A stretch of 64,000 nucleotides of DNA from Dromaius novaehollandiae (GCF_036370855.1 NC_088117.1:7316001-7380000), one strand, 5' to 3'; positions 1 to 10,205 are shown, counted from the first letter of the stretch. Made by a program: numbers and translations. Notes: generated by a model from the sequence alone, not told the origin.

Positions 1-660
1 CTACAGCAAGTTGCCAGATTTTCCAAAGAGCTCAGCCTGGGAGGCCCCAGGGAAAAAAAAATCTGATAAATGCATTAAACTGGGAACAGCTGGATTCTGG
101 AAAGTGTTGAAAATCCACCCTGGGATTCCTACTCTGCCTGCCCTGAAGCGCCAAAGGCACCGAACACAGACTAAAGTTCAGGTCAATGCTTCATAAAAAC
201 ATGAGAATAAAGTTACTCAAAGCTCAGTAGAAAGAAGCTGACGTTGACAGAGATGAAAACCAGTAAGATTAACTCAGACATCATCCATGCTTCGGACTCA
301 AGGGTAAGCGTGCCGAAAAGGAAGCAAGTGGCTCCTGCTGTTCTCAGCAGGGGAGGAAGGCAGGGGCTCGGTGCCCTGCAGCCATGAGGGAAACGTTCCC
401 GTCCCCTTGCTCCATGTGCACTTTAGCTTCCAGGATGCCGTCTGGCTAGACGTTTCTCTGTGCTCGTCCCATGTTTAATCTGTCAAATGTCCAGTAATGG
501 CTATTTCTTCCTCTGTGTGTGGCGGGGAGCAATACGACAACCTGACCTTATTTGCCTGGAGATGTGCTTGGGTCTTTGCAAAGAGCTTCTAGGTGGCAAT
601 GCCTCCAAACAGAGCTGTGGCTAGCAATTGCTGATCGTGCTCTCGTTGTCTGTGAAACAG

Positions 661-696
661 GGTCCGAAGGGAGACAAAGGCAGCCGTGGAGAAACG
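661..696 (+). CDS. COL27A1: COL27A1 exon, 36 bp, triple helix
   Basis: Twelve codons, [12 protein letters not shown], four Gly-X-Y triplets. The exon begins after AAACAG and ends before GTAAGC. It starts on a complete glycine codon, as helix exons of fibrillar collagens do. Confidence 0.92.
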
Positions 697-3600
697 GTAA
701 GCGCTGTCCCACGTCCTGGGGTCCATCCTGGTGTTAAGAGGTTCCTCTCTTATTTAAGTGAGGGCGAGTGATGCTGGGCTCTGCTGGACCCGCATCTACT
801 CCGGCTCAGTGCTGCGGCATCAGTCTCCCACATGGGAGAGACACACACGTCTAGGCACATGCGCACACGTAGGCACACACATATGCATGCACATCTATGC
901 ATGCACACATACACACGCTCTGCTATTAAAATTCCAGTTTACTTTATCCAATTGCACAGCAAAAGATACCACTTTACAGGTGAGATCTACAGGAACAAAG
1001 TACAGTGAATGGCAGAGCAAAAAGCAGCACACTGTCCCTACGTGGGGACATGGGGACTTACCGTGTCTTACGTAGCAGTGTTGGGTACAGCCTCCTTTTT
1101 ACCTGCTGTTGCCTCTGTCCCTCCATGGCAGCACACAGCCCTTGCATAGGCACCTTGGAGGCAACAGCAATGTACAGGGAGATTTTTATTAATGTGCATC
1201 TTCTGACAGCTTCTTCCAATTTTTTCTGCAGGGTCTGCAAGGTCCAAGGGTGAGTATTTGCCATCACTTTCTCTGACTACTCTCTTTTATTTGAAACGGT
1301 TGTCTTTAGCAAATAAAAAGCTGCAGGGCAGGTAACTGCATACAGGGAAAGTGTTAAGTACCTGGGGATTTGTCAGGAATGCTGGTTAGGGAACCGTAGG
1401 GCTAGGAACAAGAGAGACGGCAGGAATGGGAGCAGGTGCAGACAGATGCACCGAAGTTGGGAGTCAGGGAACAGGGCAATCTCTTGGCTGCAGAAGGGTT
1501 TGAGGGGGAGGATGCTGTAAAAATGTCAAAAAATCTGGAGGATTTCAGCAAGGAACAGACTCGTTTTGGTGACAACCATGATAAATGGAAATGCAAACTG
1601 GAGACATTTCACTAACTGATGCCACTCTGTCTTTAGGGTCCTCCAGGCCCACGAGGACACCCTGGCCCTCCGGTACGTATATATGGAAAGAGTTCAAAGA
1701 CTTTATTGAAACAAGCTAAAATTACTGCAGTGATACTCTCCGGAGGGACTGCTCCCTCACTGGAAATCATAGTTTAGCCCCCATTCCTCATATGCAAAAA
1801 TGTGTGCGCGTGAATGGGCTAGTGTTTATTGCGCTTAACTACAAACCATCTCCAAGTATTTTATAGAGACAGCATTGTTGCCTCTCTCACTAGTCTGCAT
1901 TGAGGGACTCCAGAGGAAAGAGCATTTCAAAAGGACATGGAAGAATATCTTTGCAATAGTAATTGCCCATCTTTCTGGCTGATGCACCTTTTTTTTGCTT
2001 TGGTTTCTAGGGACCGCCAGGAATTCCAGCTTCATTTGTAAGTTGCTGTTTTCTGTATGTTTGCTAGTGAGGATAATAAGGCATGCAGAGCCGAGATGCC
2101 AATAGGACATCAAGAAAGGCCTGCTGGGACCCTGAAGACCCACTCAGGTCCAGCAAGAGCTGCTGTGTTAGCAGAGCAACACTTGAATCGTCCCCCCCCC
2201 CCCCCCCCCATCCCCAACAGAGAAGCATTTGCTTGCCTCAGGGAATACTCAGCTTCTAACAATTGCACGCACTGTGTTTTTCACCCCATGTTAGCAACAA
2301 GATGGCTTTGGTGCAGCTTTCCGGTCACTAATCGACTCGAACACTGCGCTCAAGACAGAGGTATGAGGGTGCTTTTGAACTTACTGGCCTTCACTGCAGC
2401 TGTAGGCTGGGAGCAGTCACAGTCTTGTTTGTTCTTTCTCTGTGTTTAAGGCCTATATACACGAAGCTCTGAATTGTCCTCCGTTCCCATGGAAGAACTG
2501 GGGTTTATGCATGCAAAGATCCAGTTAAAGGACATGGTTTAGTTGTGTTAATTGTTTGTGAAACTTCCACCTTAATGCCTGTTCAAGCAGTTCAGAGAGT
2601 CCCCATTCAGGACAAGGCCAGAGCTGCTGGCTCACTGCTCACATCCAGTGCTGCTGGTCTTTGGCCCACTCGGTTTTCCTCCAGATAAAGCAGAAACCCT
2701 TGTGGTTACAGCACCCAGTCCCCCTGCAAGACACCCATCAGCCATGCTAAGGACTCACCCCTGGCTCTGCCTCCTGTTCTCCCCAGGGTTACCAACATCC
2801 AGAACTTCTGATGCTGGACCATGGAGGGGAGATCTTTAAGACTCTACACTACCTCAGCAACCTCATTCAGAGCATCAAAAGACCCCTGGGAACCAAGGAG
2901 AACCCTGCACGCATCTGTCGAGACCTCATGAACTGTGAACAGAAGATGAACGATGGTAGGAAGCCCTGAGTGTGCAAAGGCCACAGCCTTCCATAGTGTC
3001 ATTTAGTGTCATTCAAACTGGTCTCCTGCCCTGGGACCAGTGATGCATTAGGTGGGTGTTAGGCACAGGAAAAGCCTAAGAGTTCTTGTTAATCTCCAAC
3101 TCCTCCATTTTCTCAGGTACCTACTGGATTGACCCAAATCTTGGCTGTTCCTCGGACACCATACAGGTCATCTGTAACTTCACCAATGGTGGACAGACAT
3201 GTCTCAACCCCATCACTGTCTCCAAGGTACACACAGATCTACACCAGCATTGCATTTCCCATACCACTATCACTATTATGTAAGATGTATTAATAAAACA
3301 GTTATGTTATCCCAGGATACTGGACAGTGACCGCTATAACTATATACCCTCTATAACAGAGCATGCTGACTTACGCTTGAGGCGGAGTTACTGTAGTTGT
3401 ACTTGTTACATTCAGGACTGCTCTCATGCAGTTAAAAAATGTTGACTCTTGCCAAGACAAAACGGTACATTTCCAGCAATGTTTAATTAACCCATGACCT
3501 TAATAGAGGCCACTAATTTTGCAAACATGTTGCTCCCAAATGCATTGTTGAATTGATTTATGTTCAGGTCACTCTTGCATTTTGTCTTCTACAAGCAACT

Positions 3601-5042
3601 GAAAAAGTGAGGTCAGCTTAAATATACAACTGTCCACTGAAATTAATGCTACAGGATTTCTCTGGAATAGCCTTTGGATTTCTCTTGCAGAAGTACCTTT
3701 AACAAAAAACACCAATAGCAATATTTGGTTTCACCTGCTGTCCCCACTAGAGCCTGTTGCTTTGCTTCTTTGCAGAAACAAGTTTTGGATTTGAACTTTG
3801 TAATTAATTTCCTCCTACTTAGGGCCCTCTACTGTGTTCTGAAAAGTGAAGGACGTGCTGTGTCCCCATGAAAATTTTCCAAATTGACTTTGCATCTGGC
3901 CCTTGTGCCTGTACTCAGACCAGAACTGGTTTGGGGCTGAGACATCCCTGTGCAGCCACCTCCAGACTTAAGCAGAGAACAGGGAATGTTTTTGTTGCCA
4001 CTTCTTGTGCTGTCTGTACCGATAGCTCCCTCCCGCACCTTTGCAGAGGGGATATAACCTAACTCTGTCATCTTCACAGCTGGATTTTGACATCGGTAGA
4101 GTCCAGATGAACTTCCTTCGCCTTCTGAGCTCAGAGGTGGTCCAGCACATAACCATCCACTGCCTGAATACCTCCGTGTGGCGGGAAGGCTCATCTGAAA
4201 AACCTTCAGAAAAAGCCGTGCGCTTTAAGGCCTGGAATGGACAGATGTTTGAGGCAGGAGGGCAGCTCAAGCCAGAAGTGGCAGCTGACGATTGCAAGGT
4301 ACGTTGTCCTGAAAGAGTGGAAGGATGGAGAGGCACTGTTATAGCGCAAGCTAATGCCTAGAAATGTCAAGCTGAACGAACTTAGTGCACAAAACAAGGC
4401 TCAAGTTGTGCCTGTGCTTCTTGCTCCATGACCACTGCCAAAAAATGGAAGGAGTCTAGTTTACCTGTTCACAACTGTAATTTTGTAGTCCAGCATGCTA
4501 TGGCAACTCCTATTAAGAAGATTACGTTCAAATAGAAAACTTGTCCAAATTTAAGTGTCATGCGTACCACCAGGGAAATGACAGAAGGGGGAATCGGCTC
4601 TGAAAGGCAGTGGTCTCAGCTCTTGCCTGATGCCACGCTGAGCTGAGCGCAGCATGTTTGCATTTTGGGTTCACTGCATTAGGTGGTTCACATTTTGTGA
4701 TGCTGTTTCAAGCTCAGTTTCCATCAACCTGAAATGGATAAAGAGCTCCCAAAAATGCTTTCTGAGCCTCGTGCCAGACCTGCCTGCCTCACGCAGGGCT
4801 TTCCAAGCACGTACCTTAGTGAAATGTCTTCCTCTCCCACAAGATCCTTTCCCCCAGTTAATCAATTTTTTCTATCTTGTTCCTTCCCTGCATAGATCAA
4901 GGATGGGCGCTGGCATCGGACCCTCTTTTCGTTTCGGACCCAGGACCCTCACCAGCTGCCAATCGTCAACATCTACAACCTTCCCCCATCCGAGCCAGGA
5001 AAGCAGTATCACCTCGAGGTCGGCCCCGTGTGCTTCCTTTGA
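661..5042 (+). CDS. COL27A1: Collagen alpha-1(XXVII) chain, 3' part (last nine coding exons)
   Basis: Type XXVII collagen is a secreted fibrillar collagen of cartilage and other matrices. The window holds its C-terminal ~275 codons in nine exons: 661-696, 1232-1249, 1637-1672, 2011-2037, 2295-2360, 2787-2955, 3117-3226, 4080-4298 and 4896-5042. All have AG/GT borders and compatible phases. The first four encode Gly-X-Y triplets ending the triple helix ([39 protein letters not shown]). The rest encode a ~236-residue C-propeptide (COLFI domain) with YWIDPNLGC, eight cysteines, sequons NFT and NTS, and the ending VGPVCFL. I recognise the sequence as COL27A1 rather than COL24A1 or COL5/11 from [13 protein letters not shown] and [15 protein letters not shown]. 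The 5' part lies upstream of the window; bases 1-660 look like intron. The introns hold no other recognised feature except a poly-C run. Confidence 0.95.
1232..1249 (+). CDS. COL27A1: COL27A1 micro-exon, 18 bp, triple helix
   Basis: Six codons, GLQGPR, follow a pyrimidine-rich tract and CAG and precede a consensus GTGAGT donor. It is only two Gly-X-Y triplets long, half of the usual 36-bp unit, and is in frame with both neighbours. Confidence 0.88.
1637..1672 (+). CDS. COL27A1: COL27A1 exon, 36 bp, triple helix
   Basis: Twelve codons, [12 protein letters not shown], bounded by CTTTAG and GTACGT. Proline is frequent in the X and Y positions, favouring stable helix nucleation near the C terminus. 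Confidence 0.92.
2011..2037 (+). CDS. COL27A1: COL27A1 exon, end of the helix
   Basis: Nine codons, GPPGIPASF, between TTCTAG and GTAAGT. The Gly-X-Y pattern stops here, so this exon marks the switch from triple helix to C-telopeptide and propeptide. Confidence 0.88.
2192..2209 (+). repeat. Poly-C tract (C18) in COL27A1 intron
   Basis: An uninterrupted run of 18 C on the sense strand, 85 bases upstream of the next exon. It could add to the pyrimidine character of the intron, but it is too far from the acceptor to be its polypyrimidine tract. Confidence 0.9.
2295..2360 (+). CDS. COL27A1: COL27A1 exon, C-telopeptide / propeptide start
   Basis: Twenty-two codons beginning QQDGFGAAF and ending NTALKTE, between a pyrimidine-rich tract with TTAG and the donor GTATGA. 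It has no Gly-X-Y pattern. It is phase 0 at both ends and links the helix end to the COLFI domain. It is the least conserved exon, so slightly less certain than its neighbours. Confidence 0.8.
2787..2955 (+). CDS. COL27A1: COL27A1 exon, N-terminal COLFI domain
   Basis: Encodes [18 protein letters not shown] through [16 protein letters not shown], with the first two conserved cysteines of the C-propeptide. It begins after CCCCAG and ends in phase 1 before GTAGGA. Confidence 0.95.
3117..3226 (+). CDS. COL27A1: COL27A1 exon, Ca2+-binding part of COLFI
   Basis: Encodes [15 protein letters not shown] and onward to LNPITVSK. The D-x-N-x-G-C stretch is the Ca2+-site region of fibrillar C-propeptides. 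An N-glycosylation sequon (NFT) and three cysteines are present. The exon restores phase 0. Confidence 0.95.
4080..4298 (+). CDS. COL27A1: COL27A1 exon, central COLFI domain
   Basis: Seventy-three codons from [20 protein letters not shown] to EVAADDCK. It contains HCLNTSVW (cysteine and sequon) and [12 protein letters not shown], all typical of COL27A1. Borders are CACAG and GTACGT. Confidence 0.95.
4896..5042 (+). CDS. COL27A1: COL27A1 terminal coding exon
   Basis: Forty-eight codons, [17 protein letters not shown] through [12 protein letters not shown], followed by TGA at 5040-5042. The penultimate-region cysteine (PVCFL) closes the last conserved disulfide of the C-propeptide. Confidence 0.95.
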   Translation: MKDGRWHRTLFSFRTQDPHQLPIVNIYNLPPSEPGKQYHLEVGPVCFL

Positions 5043-5708
5043 ACAAAGCCATCAAAACTGGGCTCCAAGGCTTTGCCCCCCCGTTTTTGGCCTACGTCTT
5101 TACACAGGGTCTCCCACCTCTCCGCGGCGAGGACAGCTGGGCTGTACCATTTGGGTCAGCTGTTGCTCTAGCCATTGGCTCAAGGTCTCAAAGAACCCGT
5201 GATCTACTGAACTCAGCAGATTCTTGAAAGGAGGAATAACAAGGCCGTAGGGGAAGCGGGTGTCAGTCGGGACGCGAACAGTGAAAAGGGATCAGGGGAC
5301 TAGATGTTGCAAGCAGGTCCACACACAAAGCTTTTTCCATGACCAAAGAAGAAAATATTGAGAGAAACCTCAAGAAACTTGCAGCGTGCATTGTTGGGTT
5401 TTGTTTTGTTTTGTTTTTGTCCCTCTTTTTTGTCTTACCTGGTTCCTGAGTTACCAAATGTTCTTTCCATTGAAAAGTAATTAAATGATAGAGCTTCCCT
5501 CTCAGAGCTTGTCGCCTTCTGGACGGCCACGTGCTGCATCAGGCTCTCCCAGGCGGAGCTGCAAGTTGAATCTGGCTGCTCTGTGTGCCAGAAGCATTTT
5601 GATGTGCAATATTAGAAGAAACAAAAAAAATATATATTATATTATTTAAAGCAAAAAGAAAAAAAAAGAACAAAAAAAAACTAAGTTCCTCCTTCCATGG
5701 GTGAGTTT

Positions 5709-5714
5709 AATAAA
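5709..5714 (+). terminator. Proximal poly(A) signal of COL27A1
   Basis: A canonical AATAAA lies 667 bases after the stop codon and is followed by a T/G-rich stretch. It is a candidate early polyadenylation site. Confidence 0.5.
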
Positions 5715-6475
5715 TGTCCCTTCTCATGTGTGGTGTCGGGGTAGGGGAGAGTCCCAAAGCTGAAAGGGGGGAATGGAAGGAGGAGAGGGGAAGAGATTGG
5801 TGCTAAAATAGAGAGAGCGAGAGGATGGGCTCGTCTGATTTGTTTCTACCTCTCACTGTGAAATCTCTGGTGCTCTTAAAAAAGTGTGTTATTTTATATA
5901 TATGACTTTAAACTATTTAAGGTTGTGAAGGTGCTACAATGTCTTGCCACAGACCCAAAAAAACCCCATAGGACCATCCGTCGGGGAAGAGAGGAGGTCG
6001 TGATCACAGCTAAATCAGAGAAACAGTCACCTTTAAAGGGATCTTTTAATTGCCGTGGATGTCAGCGATGCACAGCAACTCAGTGCGTCCAGAATAACTT
6101 ACCAGCTATTTCAAAAGCAAATATTGCTATTTTTTTCTTAAACAGCACTTCACTGCTTTGGGAGAGGAGTGAGGGATACAGCTCATCCGCAGACGCTGTA
6201 AGCATTAAGCCTCAGAGAGAGCTATGGTTCGAGTCGGTCGTCATGTAACTAGTTTTGCTGTATTTGCGTTGGCCACGTGTCCGTGCCGGCTCTCGCGCGC
6301 AGTGATTTCCTGGTCTAACCTCGTATTTAAAACCCCAGCTCTGCCACCCTTTTGTCTGGCCCCCTCTGTCAAGACTGAAATGATGGTACCTTGTTTCAGA
6401 ACCCAGCCGGGCTTGGAGGGGTTTTGTTTTGTTAAGTTTTGTAGAAATCTAGTCTCTATATGTAAATTTGGAGGA

Positions 6476-6500
6476 TTTTTTTTTTTAAAAAAAAAAGGAT
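6476..6500 (+). repeat. T11-A10-GGAT motif, copy 1
   Basis: Eleven T, ten A and GGAT in the COL27A1 3' UTR. It is self-complementary and could fold as a U-A hairpin in the mRNA. The same 25-base string recurs at 6695-6719. Confidence 0.9.
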
Positions 6501-6694
6501 AATTATGGTAATCTTTAATTCTATATAAGGAATAATATTGATGTAATCGGAGCTGTACTGTATCAGAAATGCTTCAGTGCCTGTTTGGAGTTTTCATGTC
6601 TCATATGGACTATGGATTTTATTTTTTGAGGAAAAAAAATATATATATGTGAGTCTCTCTTCGTGTATTCTTTTTACTACTGCCTGCTGGTTTG

Positions 6695-6719
6695 TTTTTT
6701 TTTTTAAAAAAAAAAGGAT
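6695..6719 (+). repeat. T11-A10-GGAT motif, copy 2
   Basis: Same run lengths and the same GGAT tail as the copy 219 bases upstream. The flanking sequences differ, so the identity is confined to the motif. Confidence 0.9.
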
Positions 6720-7046
6720 CTAAAAAGGTTAACCAGAGCTTTCTCAAATACCTCACCCTCCACACCGTGCTGCCTGCGGTGCTCGGCCCCCGCTCAGAAA
6801 TACCTCGCCCCGGCGCGGGGCCGGCTCGCTGCCATCGCTGCCGAGCACCGTGCGCCTCTGCACCATCGTCTGCTCGCTTGCTCTTTTCCCTTCTCCACGT
6901 GTGTACACACGCACACGTCCTCGGCTGGTTCTCCCTCTCTCGTGCTCTCGTCGTTGGTTTTTGTGTGTTTCTTGAGGTTAGAGCTACTATTTGTGCTCGT
7001 TAAAGCTTTTCCTATTTTTTTCCCTTTTTTTTTTTTTTGGCGTTTA

Positions 7047-7052
7047 AATAAA
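7047..7052 (+). terminator. Distal poly(A) signal of COL27A1
   Basis: AATAAA in an AT-rich context after a long T run. GC content rises sharply just beyond, consistent with the end of the transcript. Confidence 0.65.
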
Positions 7053-7967
7053 TATTTAAAACTGAGGCAATGAAATGGGACTTTCATGGTTTTTCTTTGC
7101 TGCTTCGTGAGAAACCTAAGTGGGTGAGAGGCGCAGCAACACCCCTAGGCGTGAGCATCACCAGCCAGCCCGGACCTCTGGTGATGCTCGGCAGCGGCAG
7201 AGGCCAACTGAGCCCCAAAAGCCTCCTCCTGCAGCCCGTCACCTAAATTAACCTGCCGAACCGCTGGCCACAACGCGAAGCTGCCCACCAAGGCTCGCTG
7301 CCCCCAACGCCGGTCCCGGCCGTGGGGACTCCACCAGCATGGGAGAAAGCAAGCGGCGCTGAGCTTTTCCAGTCTTATGGCTAAAAACTGTGTCCGTTGC
7401 TCCAAGCCGATTTTAAAACCTGACTTATTCTTGCTGAGGGGGCAGACTGGCCCCAACCCAGCCAACAGCCCAAACCCTCAGGCTTCGCAGGCGGGCGCGG
7501 GCGGGCAGCGCGTGCCAGGAAGCTGCAAGCTCACGGGCACTGCGAGCACCGCTGCCCCGCGCCCCGGCAGCCGCTTCGGCTGTGCCCTGCTGCGTCATGG
7601 GGCTCGTGCCGGGGCGTCCTGGAAGGGGCAGAGCCCTGTTTGCTCGGCCCCGGGTTGCACAAGTTCCCGGCAGCGCGGGGCAGGGGCGGCAGGGAGCCGC
7701 AGGCAGCCGGGAGCCGCATGCTCCGCTCGCGCCCGGGGTGCTGGAGGGGGCACAGCCCCGGCTACGCTCGGCCGGGGTTAACCACCGGCTGCGCTGGGGC
7801 TGGCGGCCTCGCGGGGTGGCTGGCCAGGCCTCAAACACATTGCTCCCAGTGAGGAAAAGCACGTATTTTTTTTTTTTCATTGAATAACTAACCCAAGTGC
7901 ACTTAATTATGTGTTTGCCAACCTCAATACCTTCCCCCCCCCCCCAAATAAATAGAAAGATTTGCAC

Positions 7968-7972
<5 letters not shown>

Positions 7973-7998
<26 letters not shown>
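7973..7998 (+). repeat. Poly-A tract (A26)
   Basis: Twenty-six consecutive A. No body of a retroposed element was recognised upstream and no target-site duplication was found by eye, so it is listed as a simple repeat. Confidence 0.85.
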
Positions 7999-8094
7999 GT
8001 TAAATCTGAGCTGAGGGCCCCGGTCGTCCCCGCACCTTGTGCCCACGGCCAGGGCACCACTGTGCTCGTGTCGGGGGTGCAGCGGTGGCCTCCG

Positions 8095-8109
8095 CCCCCC
8101 CCCCCCCCC
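8095..8109 (+). repeat. Poly-C tract (C15)
   Basis: Fifteen C about 270 bases upstream of the ORM1-like TATA box. It could form G-quadruplex on the opposite strand. Confidence 0.85.
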
Positions 8110-8375
8110 AAGCACTCGCCCCAGGAGATGCCTATGGCACAGGACAGGGCCCAAAAGCGTGGGTCACGCCGGGTGCCCCCTTTGCACAAACACACCTGGG
8201 GCTGGCGCGCTGCTTATCCAAACACCTGCTAAATTAATTGCGGCTCACAAGAACAAAAGCCTCGCGCCTTTTCCGCCCGAGAAACCCCGCCACTTGCAAG
8301 TTTAACCTCACGATTGCCTCATCCCCTCTGAGCAAACAGCGGCGAGGTTAAGCAAGGGCGCTGCCGCATCCGCGG

Positions 8376-8382
8376 TATATAA
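8376..8382 (+). promoter_or_regulatory. TATA box of ORM1-like gene
   Basis: TATATAA within GGTATATAAGGGC lies 73-79 bases upstream of the ATG. This predicts transcription starting near 8405 and a 5' UTR of about 50 bases, a compact promoter typical of abundantly expressed liver or oviduct secretory genes. Confidence 0.8.
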
Positions 8383-8454
8383 GGGCAGCTGCATGCAGCG
8401 GCCCGGCAGCCTGGTCCCGGCCACCGCTGCCCACCGCTCACCGGGTCCGCCGCG

Positions 8455-8565
8455 ATGCTGGCCGGCCTCACGCTCGCTCTGGGTCTGGCGCTGGCCCTGG
8501 CGGCCGAGCCGCCGAGCTGCGCCCCGCTCGTGCCGGCCGTGCTGGACAACGCGACCCTCACCGGG
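8455..8565 (+). CDS. ORM1: ORM1-like exon 1
   Basis: Thirty-seven codons with the signal peptide and DNATLTG. The ATG sits in GCGATGC, the first ATG after the predicted start site. Ends in phase 0 before GTAAGG. Confidence 0.92.
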
Positions 8566-9757
8566 GTAAGGCAGGGCCGGGCAGCCCGGCTTCCCGCTCC
8601 CCATCCGCCCCGTTATTGCCCTGAAAAATGAACAATAAACAAGCGCCGGTCTAGCGGGGAGAAGGGCAAAGCGAGGCGGCACGGCCCCAGCCCTCGCGCC
8701 CCTCCCTGCTCCTCCCCACAGATCCTGGGAAAGTGGGTCTACCTCATCGGCTCCTCCAAGTACCCGCCCCACCTCGAGGAGCTCCGCGCGTTGAAGCACG
8801 CCATCTTCTTCTTTCACCCCGGCAGCCACGAGGATGAGCTCAACACCACGGAGATCATGAGAATGTAAGGGCGCCGGCTCGCGCACCCCGGCCCGCTTCG
8901 GCCTGCCCGTACGGCCACCAGCGGCTGGCGGCTCGCGGGCATTCACGCACCCCACCGGGCCCCTCCGCCCCCCAGGAACGAGACGTGCGTCACGAGGAAG
9001 AGCGGCAAGATCCACGTCTTCCGGGACAACGGCACGCTGATGCACGGTAAGCCGCGGCCCCGCCGCCCGCCTGCTCCCCGGGGCAGCGGGGCCCTCACCG
9101 CCCTGCCCCTTCGCCAGTCGACGGCCAGGTGACCTCCACGGCCGAGCTCATCCGAAGCGACAAGGACCTGCTGATCCTGAGGCACCTCAACGCCAACTTC
9201 CCGGGCCTGAGCCTCTCGGGTGAGTGACGCTGCCCCGAGGCCGGTTCCCCCGCGCTGGGGAGGATGGCGGGGCTGCAGGAGGCTCCCCAGGAGCCGGGTC
9301 TCCCCGAGAGGGACCACGGGGAAGGACGGGACCCCAGCGGCCGCCCGTTGTAGGCCTTTGTGCACCTTCCTCAGTCCTGAAGGCCCATCCTGATCCTCCA
9401 GGAAGCCTCAGGACCAGTCCAGGCCCCCATTACTACCCTCCATCCTCCACACACGGGCTGGGACGGGGGGGGCCACAGGCGCAGCACTGCTGCTGGCCAT
9501 GGGGCTCCCGTCGCTCTGGCCCGGGAAGGCTCCAGACGCACCCAAAAGGCGTCGGAGACACCCGAGGAGCTGACTTTATTAAGTGCTTTTTTTTTTCCCC
9601 CCCCTTCCCCATTCTCCCTCTAATTCTTCACGGCATTTTTCAACCAGCGCGCTCCCCCAACGTGAGCAAGGAGCACCTGGAGGAGTTCAGAGCGCAGCTG
9701 GCGTGCCACAAGTTCACGGACGACGAAATCTTCCTGTCTTCCGAAAAGGTACGAGCC

Positions 9758-9789
<32 letters not shown>

Positions 9790-9999
9790 ACAGGCAAGGC
9801 CCGAGCGGCTGGCCACGGAGCGGGACGAGACGCCCCGGCCCCGCGAAGGGTGGCCTCCCTGGTGAGCAGGCTCCCGGTGCCAGCGCCTGGGCCACCGCGG
9901 TGCTGATGCCGGCCCTTCTCCCCCAAGGATGCGTGTCCCGTGCCCGGAGAGGAGCCGGATGAAGACGGTGAGGCAGCACCAGCGCCGCAGCCAGTCTAG
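8455..9999 (+). CDS. ORM1: Alpha-1-acid glycoprotein (orosomucoid), lipocalin
   Basis: Secreted acute-phase plasma lipocalin that binds basic and lipophilic ligands; the bird homologue is also known as egg-white ovoglycoprotein. Six exons (8455-8565, 8722-8864, 8976-9046, 9118-9219, 9648-9748, 9928-9999) give 600 bases, 199 residues plus stop. Residues 1 to ~17 form a leucine/alanine-rich signal peptide. The lipocalin GxW motif is GKW at 40-42. Cysteines 22, 89, 162 and 179 are spaced 67-73-17, close to the 67-75-17 I recall for human AGP, predicting C22-C162 and C89-C179 bonds. Five N-glycosylation sequons lie at N32, N78, N86, N103 and N147. The position just downstream of COL27A1 on the same strand matches the mammalian order. 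The tail after residue 183 is acidic then Pro/Ala-rich. A different bird lipocalin paralogue cannot be excluded. Confidence 0.92.
8722..8864 (+). CDS. ORM1: ORM1-like exon 2
   Basis: Encodes ILGKWVYLIGSSKYP through EIMRM, including the GxW lipocalin signature and a sequon (NTT). The donor splits an ATG codon: AT|GTAAGG. Confidence 0.92.
8976..9046 (+). CDS. ORM1: ORM1-like exon 3
   Basis: Seventy-one bases encoding NETCVTRKSGKIHVFRDNGT and onward. It carries a conserved cysteine (C89) and two sequons, and ends phase 1 before GTAAGC. Confidence 0.92.
9118..9219 (+). CDS. ORM1: ORM1-like exon 4
   Basis: Encodes VDGQVTSTAELIRSDKDLL through LSLS, strands of the lipocalin barrel. Borders are GCCAG and GTGAGT. 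Confidence 0.92.
9648..9748 (+). CDS. ORM1: ORM1-like exon 5
   Basis: Encodes ARSPNVSKEHLEEFRAQLAC and HKFTDDEIFLSSEK, the C-terminal helix with conserved C162 and sequon N147. Its donor GTACGA is followed within ten bases by a C23 run. Confidence 0.92.
9759..9781 (+). repeat. Poly-C tract (C23) beside a splice donor
   Basis: Twenty-three consecutive C starting ten bases into ORM1-like intron 5, the longest C run in the window. Confidence 0.9.
9928..9999 (+). CDS. ORM1: ORM1-like terminal coding exon
   Basis: Encodes DACPVPGEEPDEDGEAAPAP and QPV, then TAG at 9997-9999. It supplies the fourth cysteine (C179). Confidence 0.9.
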   Translation, partial: DACPVPGEEPDEDGEAAPAPQPV

Positions 10000-10205
10000 C
10001 CCTGGCCCCATGCATCGGCCTCCTCCTCCTCCTCCTCCCGCCGAGGCCACCCCGGCACCAGGAGCCGCCAGCCCAGCGCGGCGCAGCACCTCGCACGCTC
10101 TCAGGACTTGCCATCAAGCGCGTTGGGGGTTTTGTTTTTCCTCTCTCAAGGCACACAGAACGCCCCTGGCTGACGAAATCCACTGTTTTTCTGCTCTTGT
10201 TCCAA

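Larger units (their letters stand above)
5043..7075 (+). other. COL27A1: COL27A1 3' untranslated region
   Basis: AT-rich non-coding DNA runs from the stop codon to a strong AATAAA at 7047-7052, with an earlier AATAAA at 5709-5714. It carries two copies of a T11-A10-GGAT motif and several other homopolymers. The end is inferred from the last signal, so alternative short (~0.7 kb) and long (~2 kb) forms are likely. Confidence 0.7.
7076..8370. other. Intergenic DNA between COL27A1 and ORM1-like gene
   Basis: GC-rich spacer with no recognised gene. It holds homopolymers: C12 at 7934-7945, A26 at 7973-7998 and C15 at 8095-8109. Open frames here (for example 7425-7967 minus) look like products of GC-rich composition. 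Confidence 0.7.

Noticed and set aside
841-918. CA-rich, palindrome-rich stretch in a COL27A1 intron
   Set aside because: Degenerate microsatellite without a fixed unit; no coding or regulatory reading supported.
7425-7967. 180-codon minus-strand frame between COL27A1 and ORM1-like gene
   Set aside because: Arg/Ala/Pro-rich composition typical of GC-rich non-coding DNA; no domain or splice context.
9620-10183. 187-codon minus-strand frame over ORM1-like exons 5-6
   Set aside because: Antisense of a real gene, driven by GC content and the poly-C run (poly-Gly); no homology recognised.
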